Source of the DNA: Erythrobacter sp. | GTDB taxonomy: Bacteria; Pseudomonadota; Alphaproteobacteria; Sphingomonadales; Sphingomonadaceae | Reading direction: 5' to 3' | Assembly: GCA_029937545.1 (NCBI GenBank) | Contig: JAPYPR010000021.1 | Coordinates: 1-32,452, forward strand | DNA: 32,452 bases | In this document: positions 28,144-32,452 of the stretch, in pieces | How the letters are laid out: every line of letters starts with the position of its first letter | Position numbering within the stretch: position 1 is the stretch's first letter | Notes under the pieces: generated by a model | What the model was told of the DNA's origin: nothing | The model's input: only the letters and a program-made list of their open reading frames with translations | Database searches by the model: none | Made by a program: the position numbers and the translations under genes

Positions 28144-29341
28144 AGCGACTGTTCACTCTCGCGGCGCTTGTCGCCGCAACACCGGTTGCCGCGCAGGAGA
28201 GCCAGCCCTTCGCGCCCGATTGTTCGGCGATCGCCGCCACGCTCGACGGCATGGTGACGGAGGGGCGCACGATGGGAGCATCGACGCTGGTCTACAAGGA
28301 CGGCGAGGAAGCCTGCTTTGCCGTCGCAGGCGATGCCGAGCGCGAGAAGAGCCGTCCTTTCGCGCACGACACGCTGGTCCAGATTTTCTCCATGACCAAA
28401 CCGGTCACCGGCGTCGCGCTGATGCAGCTATGGGTGCAGGGCACGTTCCGCCTCGACGATCCGCTCGAATGGCATTTGCCCGAAAATGCGCAAACGCAGG
28501 CTCTGGTCGGCGAGACATTGCGCGGCGAAGCGATCACGCGCGCGCCGAAGCGCAAAATCACCATGCGCGATGTCCTGCGGCATACGGCTGGCTTCTCCTA
28601 CGGCCCATGGGGCGAACCGCAGAATGCCGGCGACCGTATCTGGGAACAGCTCGCTCCGCTGTCCGCCGACAAGACGCTGGCGGAGTTCTCCGCGGCCATG
28701 GCGCCGGTGCCGCTGTTGCACGATCCGGGAACGCATTGAAGCTATTCCGCCGGCGTCGATGTGCAGGCGCGGCTGGTGGAGGCGCTTTCCGGCCAGCCCT
28801 TCGCGGACTATGTCGCCGAGCATATCTTCGCGCCACTCGACATGCAGGACAGTGGCCGGCAGCGCAACACCGCAGATCTGCCCCGTCTGGCGCCAATCTA
28901 TGTGACCAGCCCGCGGGCTCGCTCGCTCCGATGCCGCGCGAGGAATGGCTCGAGCCCAATTTCATGGGCAAGCCGATGACGATGGGTGGCTCTGGCATCG
29001 TCACCACGGTGGACGATTATATGCGTTGTGCCCGAATGTTGCTGGGCGAGGGCACGCTCGACGGCGCGCGAATCCTAAGGCCCGCGACGGTGCGCCTCAT
29101 GACAACCGACCAGCTCGACCCGGCGATTGCGGCCGTGCGAACCGGCCCGCCGCTCACGCCCGAAGAAGCTCGCGGCAGCGTGGGCGAATTCTACTGGGAC
29201 GGCTTTCCCTCGATGCTGTTCTGGGTCGATCCGCTGCAGGACATGGCGGTCGTCTTCTCCACGCAGAAGGTCGATTTCAACGGCACCTCGCACCGCGACA
29301 TCCGCGCGGCGGTCTATGGCGGGGACTACCCCGGTCGCTGA
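28140..29341 (+). pseudogene. Broken beta-lactamase-family serine hydrolase
   Basis: A class C beta-lactamase-like esterase interrupted twice. It starts at GTG 28140, overlapping the hydrolase stop, with a signal peptide (VKRLFTLAALVAATPVAAQ). SMTK (SxxK nucleophile) and HTAGFSYG are intact. At 28737-28739 an in-frame TGA replaces the Trp codon of the expected PGTxWSYS; reading continues in the same frame as SYSAGVDVQARLVEALSG. At about 28909-28914 one base is missing in a CCC/GCGGG stretch, and the rest (GSLAPMPREEWLEP... to GGDYPGR) lies in the frame ending at 29341. One nonsense change plus one -1 shift suggests a decaying gene; base-calling error could explain the second but less easily the first. 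Confidence 0.85.
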
Positions 29342-29345
29342 GCCG

Positions 29346-30296
29346 TCAGGCGCCCATCAGATCGGTGAAGCGGCCGTGCTTGCGGTAGCGGACCATCCAC
29401 TTGTCGAGGAACAGGCCGACCGGCTTGGGCTCGATGCCCAGCTTCGCGAAGCCCGAAAAATCGCCGGAGACCACATTACCCTGCTGGAGTAGCTTCCACT
29501 GGTCGCTCGACATCGGCGTGCCCGGTAGCGCGGCGAACGCGCCAGAGACCGGATCTGGCATCGGCAGGAAGGTACGCTTGCGGCCCTGCGCGGCAGCGAT
29601 GCGGCGGTTGATCTCCATCATGGTGAGCTTTTCCGGCCCACCCAGCTCATAGGTCTTGCCGCCATGGGCCGCCGGGTCCCCCGCTGCGCGGGCGCAGGCC
29701 TCGGCAACGTCGTCGACATAGACCAGCTGCAGCTCGCTGTCGGGGGCGAACACCGGCACCACCGGCAAGCGCGCGATCAGCCCGCCGAACATGTTGAGGA
29801 ACTCGTCGTCCTTGCCGAACAGGATCGAGGGGCGCAGGATCGTCGCCTCGGGGAAGGCCGCCTTGACGCGCTCCTCTCCCAACTTCTTGGCCCCGGCATA
29901 TTCGATCTCGGTGTCCTCGTCCGGTTCCGCAGCGATCGCGCTGACGTGGACGAAAGCGCTTGCACCCTGCGCCTTGGCAGCCTCGGCCATCCAGCCCGGG
30001 CTCTCGCCCATCAATTTATAGAGATTGCCCTCGAAGCTGCCGACCAGATTGACGACCGCATCCGCGCCCTCGAGGCAGCGCTCGACGCTTTGCCGGTCGG
30101 TCGCATCGCAGCGCGCGAATTGCAGCTGCCCGAGATTGGCGAGCGGCTTCAGGGTGAACGCTTTCTCCGGATTGCGGCTGGCGATCCGCACGCGCGCCCC
30201 GCGCCCCAGCATAGCCTGCGCCACGTAATTGCCGATGAAGCCGCTGCCGCCCATCAGCACTACGAGCTTGCCGTTCAACGCACTGCTTTTCGCCAT
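29346..30296 (-). CDS. NDUFA9-like NAD(P)-binding complex I accessory or epimerase-family protein
   Basis: Atypical short-chain dehydrogenase of the NAD-dependent epimerase family, 316 aa. GGSGFIGNYVAQAMLGRG is the dinucleotide-binding loop (GxxGxxG), followed by DAVVNLVGSFEG, FVHVSAIAAEPD, the YAGAKKLGEE active-site-like Tyr-x3-Lys, and LRPSILFG. This combination is typical of the alphaproteobacterial NDUFA9-like proteins, related to the 39-kDa accessory subunit of mitochondrial complex I. No other nuo genes are present here. Convergent with the broken serine hydrolase, 4 bases between ends. Confidence 0.9.
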   Translation of the reverse strand: MAKSSALNGKLVVLMGGSGFIGNYVAQAMLGRGARVRIASRNPEKAFTLKPLANLGQLQFARCDATDRQSVERCLEGADAVVNLVGSFEGNLYKLMGESPGWMAEAAKAQGASAFVHVSAIAAEPDEDTEIEYAGAKKLGEERVKAAFPEATILRPSILFGKDDEFLNMFGGLIARLPVVPVFAPDSELQLVYVDDVAEACARAAGDPAAHGGKTYELGGPEKLTMMEINRRIAAAQGRKRTFLPMPDPVSGAFAALPGTPMSSDQWKLLQQGNVVSGDFSGFAKLGIEPKPVGLFLDKWMVRYRKHGRFTDLMGA

Positions 30297-30411
30297 CGTC
30301 TATGCCTGTGTCCGGATCGTAAAAATTGTCGCTGCGCCCCTAGCCACAACCCACCCCGCGCCGCAAGCGTTCCAAGGTGGTAGGGTGCGTGGGCAGGCGA
30401 CGCGATTGCAG

Positions 30412-30440
30412 TTGACAAGAATCGCCCCCCTTCGCTAGTG
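30412..30440 (+). promoter_or_regulatory. Promoter of tRNA-Leu
   Basis: TTGACA at 30412-30417, a 17-base spacer and CTAGTG at 30435-30440, a form common for strong alphaproteobacterial stable-RNA promoters. It lies about 50 bases before the tRNA. Confidence 0.6.
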
Positions 30441-30489
30441 GCGCGCTCCTACCCGCAGACCGGCGCAGACGACCGGCTGCCGCATGTGT

Positions 30490-30576
30490 GCCCAGATGGC
30501 GGAATTGGTAGACGCACCGTCTTCAGGTGGCGGCGCTCGCAAGGGCGTGGAGGTTCGAGTCCTCTTCTGGGCACCA
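30490..30576 (+). tRNA. tRNA-Leu (anticodon CAG)
   Basis: 87 bases including an encoded CCA end. The acceptor stem pairs GCCCAGA (30490-30496) with TCTGGGC (30566-30572). The D arm is GGCGGAATTGGTAGACGC, the anticodon loop TTCAGGT has CAG at 30524-30526, a long class II variable arm follows, and the T arm contains GGTTCGAGTCC. It reads CUG codons, the main Leu codon in this genome. Accessory DNA begins right after it. Confidence 0.95.
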
Positions 30577-30883
30577 GCGACTTAAGCTATTGAAATATAT
30601 AGAGAAAATGATGAGAATGTAAGTCCTCGTTTAGGACTCTATCTTGTTTTTTGAATTCCAGGTGAGCCCAGAAGCGCTCAGTTCGAATCGTCCCGAATGG
30701 ACCCAGCTTCAAATTTTTGCAGGCCTTTTCGCGGGATCTTATCAAAACCACATTGAGAGGCCCACAAGCGCAACGCTCGACGCGTCTCTTGGCTATCAAT
30801 AACTGACAAGAAATCTGGTGCTGGCCGTCGCCATGTGTCGCGCGACGCTTGACAATTTTGAGTATCGCGCATAAATAGGTTAC
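30577..30883. other. AT-richer gene-free stretch after tRNA-Leu
   Basis: About 300 bases, poorer in G+C than the core region. I see no convincing gene; a minus-strand frame covering it has no ribosome site and overlaps higB. It contains a weak hairpin AGTCCT-cgttt-AGGACT (30622-30638) with a T-run at 30647-30652 that could end the tRNA transcript, and the higBA promoter at its right end. Its composition and position after a tRNA gene suggest imported DNA. Confidence 0.5.
30837..30875 (+). promoter_or_regulatory. higBA promoter with possible operator
   Basis: TTGACA at 30849-30854 and CATAAA at 30870-30875, spacer 15 (or overlapping alternatives TAAATA with spacer 17). The perfect palindrome GTCGCGCGAC at 30837-30846 abuts the -35 box and is a candidate site for autorepression by HigA. 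The -10 box is only 8 bases before the higB ATG and no ribosome site fits between them, so the transcript is probably leaderless. Confidence 0.6.
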
Positions 30884-31174
30884 ATGGAAATCGAGTCCGT
30901 CAGGCACAAAGGTCTGCGACGGTTCTTCGAGACCGGCAATGCCAAAGGTCTGGTAGGCGATGCAGGCAGGCTACGAAAGATGCTTGCCTTCATCGATGCA
31001 GCAGAAAGCATGGATGAGTTGTTTGTGCCTCCCAACTTTGGTCTTCATGAACTTACGGGAGATCGGAAAGACACTTGGTCCATGACTGTGACACGCAATT
31101 GGCGCCTGAGGTTCAAGCTGAATGAGGAAGATGCGCTGATCGATATGGATATGGAGGATTATCATGGCGCTTAA
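30884..31174 (+). CDS. higB: HigB-type (RelE superfamily) toxin
   Basis: A 96-aa RelE/HigB-family toxin, a ribosome-dependent mRNA endonuclease. Family pattern: SVRHKGLRRFFETGN near the start, LHELTGDRKDTWSMTVTRNWRLRFKL in the middle and DMEDYH at the end. The toxin gene comes first, which is the higBA order. The end overlaps the antitoxin start by 11 bases, so synthesis is coupled. Codon use is less G/C-biased than in the core genes, in line with acquisition. It appears intact. Confidence 0.92.
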   Translation: MEIESVRHKGLRRFFETGNAKGLVGDAGRLRKMLAFIDAAESMDELFVPPNFGLHELTGDRKDTWSMTVTRNWRLRFKLNEEDALIDMDMEDYHGA

Positions 31175-31466
31175 GATGCACCCATCGCTTGCTCTCCATG
31201 TCGGCGACTGGCTGAAAAGCGAGATCGTCGAGCCTGCACAGGTTAGCGTGACGGACTTGGCTGCGCATTTCGGTGTATCGAGGCAGGCTCTGAGCACACT
31301 GCTCAACGGCAATGCCAGTCTCTCTGCCGATATGGCAATTCGCTTCGAAAAAGCGTTTGGGGTCAAGGCCGATACCTTGCTGCGGATGCAGACGGCCTAT
31401 GAACTAGCCAAGGCCCGCGCGCATGAGGATGACATTAAGGTCAGGAAATACGCAGAGGCGGCTTGA
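31164..31466 (+). CDS. higA: HigA-type antitoxin
   Basis: A 100-aa antitoxin with a Xre/Cro helix-turn-helix (SVTDLAAHFGVSRQALSTLLNGNASLSADMAIRFEKAFG), typical of HigA. It binds and neutralises HigB and represses their shared promoter. The start at 31164 lies inside the end of higB. The IS element begins 73 bases after its stop, so the pair has not been interrupted. Confidence 0.92.
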   Translation: MALKMHPSLALHVGDWLKSEIVEPAQVSVTDLAAHFGVSRQALSTLLNGNASLSADMAIRFEKAFGVKADTLLRMQTAYELAKARAHEDDIKVRKYAEAA

Positions 31467-31538
31467 AGCTGAAGGATTAACTGTCAGTCTCGTTGGGCTT
31501 CACTTCGCTGAACCTCGAATCGTTCGACATCATCTTTG

Positions 31539-32404
31539 CCCTAGGTTTCGTGGACAAAGCTTGACGTGGTCGCGACGGTTGATTCAAAGCTACCTTTTGG
31601 GGGCAGCATTGGGCGAGCGGGTTGGTGTGTCGGATGAAGAGTGGGCTTTGATCGGCCCGCTGTTACCGCCGGAGCGCGGACGTGGCTGTCGCCCAGCGCT
31701 GGATAATCGCCGCTACTTCGAGGGCATGTGGGGATCGCTCGCACGGGGGGCAATGGCGTCATCTGCCCGACGAGTATGGCAAATGGAACAGCGTCTTTAG
31801 GCGCTATCGACGATGGGTTACGACCGGCGTGTTCGATGCCCCGATCACTTTGGGCTCGAAACGTTGGCCGAACTGGCAGGGCGAGACACCGCCGCCGACA
31901 TGATCGATAGCACGGTAGTCCGGGCACATCATTGTGCAGTCGGCATAAAAAGGGGACTCAGCAAGCAGAAGCTCTCGGCCGATCGCGAGGAGGCTTCACC
32001 ACCAAACTTCGCGCCAGATGTTACGCCAGGGGGCTCCCGCTCGGCTTCGTGCTAACGCCCGGCCAAGCGCACGATGTGCACGGCTTTGCTCCGCTGTTCC
32101 GCATGATTGAAGACCGGATCGAGGCATTCCTGCCCGATCGCGGCTATGATGCCGATGCCATCCGCCAAGAGATCCCCGCTGCAGGCGTCGAGGCGGTGAT
32201 CCCGGCCAAGAGCAACCGCCGCAACCCAGCCCCGCACGACCTGGAGAAATACCGCTGGCGCAATCTGGTCGAGCGATTGTTCAACAAGCTGAAGAACTGG
32301 CGCCGGGTCGCCACTCGCTACGACAAAACCAAAGAGTCCTACCTGGGCTTCGTCGCTCTCGCCTCAATCAAACTGGGGATACCCTTTGTCCACGAAGCCT
32401 AGGG
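31539..32404 (+). mobile_element. IS5-family insertion sequence (866 bp)
   Basis: Bounded by 21-bp inverted repeats with one mismatch: left arm 31539-31559 (begins CCCTAGGTTTCG) and right arm 32384-32404 (ends GAAGCCTAGGG). Size and the transposase stop codon lying inside the right repeat fit the IS5 family (IS427/IS1031-like groups). The outermost two or three bases are uncertain, because the next element begins there too; no target duplication can be defined. Confidence 0.85.
31609..32402 (+). pseudogene. IS5-family transposase, frame broken
   Basis: DDE transposase split over several frames. Start may be TTG 31609 or GTG 31627 (VSDEEWALIGPLLPPERGRG). The frame then has to change near 31726-31732, near 31745-31751 and near 31853, and again at the A5G4 run around 31947-31955, to read QWRHLPDEYGKWNSVFRRY, then LAELAGRDTAADMIDSTVVR, then EALGRSRGGFTTKL. 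All four shifts have the same sense (one base too few) and sit in or next to homopolymers. The catalytic acids are present: DSTVVRAHH, DRGYDAD and the Glu in NLVERLF. The last shift, at an A-run, could be the programmed frameshift known in some IS5-family groups; the other three are lesions or read errors. Confidence 0.85.
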
Positions 32405-32414
32405 TCCGGACTCA

Positions 32415-32452
32415 TTAGATCCACCATGTGACGAAGGCTGCGATGGCGATGG
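32415..32452 (-). CDS. Second IS5-type transposase, 3' end only (runs off window)
   Basis: Minus-strand frame with a TAA at 32415-32417 reading ...AIAIAAFVTWWI to the window edge. With the preceding GGGTCCGGACTCATTA this looks like the right end of another IS5-family element I recognise from sphingomonad genomes. It directly abuts the end of the first element. Only 38 bases are visible, so this is a tentative call from recall. Confidence 0.5.
   Translation of the reverse strand, partial: IAIAAFVTWWI

Noticed and set aside
30660..30695. Possible attachment-site copy of the tRNA-Leu 3' end (GGTGAGCCCAGAAG and TTCGAATC)
   Set aside because: The similarity is inverted, short and interrupted by two bases; an integrase att duplication should be a direct repeat, and no integrase is present.
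30587..30907. 106-codon minus-strand open frame beside the tRNA
   Set aside because: No ribosome site, overlaps the higBA promoter and start, and shows no recognisable pattern.

Overview
The window is about 32.5 kb of high-GC bacterial chromosome. Codon use, the GapR-type UPF0335 protein, the divergent ubiG/lysC pair, the DUF1244 protein and the NDUFA9-like protein all point to an alphaproteobacterium. The second-type GltX, the TadG/TadE/TadE set and the quinohaemoprotein dehydrogenase suggest Sphingomonadales, most likely an Erythrobacter-like member. That placement rests on protein recognition by eye, not on a search.

Layout. 1-2938: 3' two thirds of rpoC, closed by a textbook terminator. 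3017-9573: membrane-bound GGDEF-EAL protein, gltX, an Old Yellow Enzyme reductase and, convergently, pyk. 9623-10275: DUF1244 protein and GapR-like protein. 10294-13018 (minus): translationally coupled tadG-tadE-tadE operon of Flp-pilus accessory proteins. 13305-16370: YbjQ-like protein, CPBP protease, yebC, a large palindromic element, a possible 29-aa membrane peptide, ruvC and an ArsC/Spx-fold protein. 16364-17597: a small secreted-type protein and glpQ whose start codons overlap head to head. 17566-23289: ubiG, lysC-purT (overlapping), a nitronate monooxygenase-like protein followed by a 105-aa actin-like mini-protein, and purU. 23300-24753: phoX behind a clear Pho box. 24985-30296: lipoprotein PQQ/haem c dehydrogenase, dienelactone hydrolase coupled to a broken serine hydrolase, and an NDUFA9-like protein.

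From the tRNA-Leu(CAG) at 30490 onwards the sequence becomes accessory: an AT-richer stretch without a gene, a higBA toxin-antitoxin pair with an apparently leaderless promoter, an 866-bp IS5-family element with a frame-broken transposase, and the start of a second IS5-type element at the window edge.

Functional links. PurU releases formate from 10-formyl-THF and PurT consumes formate in purine synthesis; both lie within 3.7 kb. PhoX and GlpQ both recover phosphate or glycerol phosphate outside the cytoplasm, and phoX is probably PhoB-controlled. Most of the window is ordinary core genome. The least explained items are the actin-like mini-protein, the head-to-head small gene at 16364-16531, the palindromic element before ruvC and the cluster of single-base frame losses near the right end.
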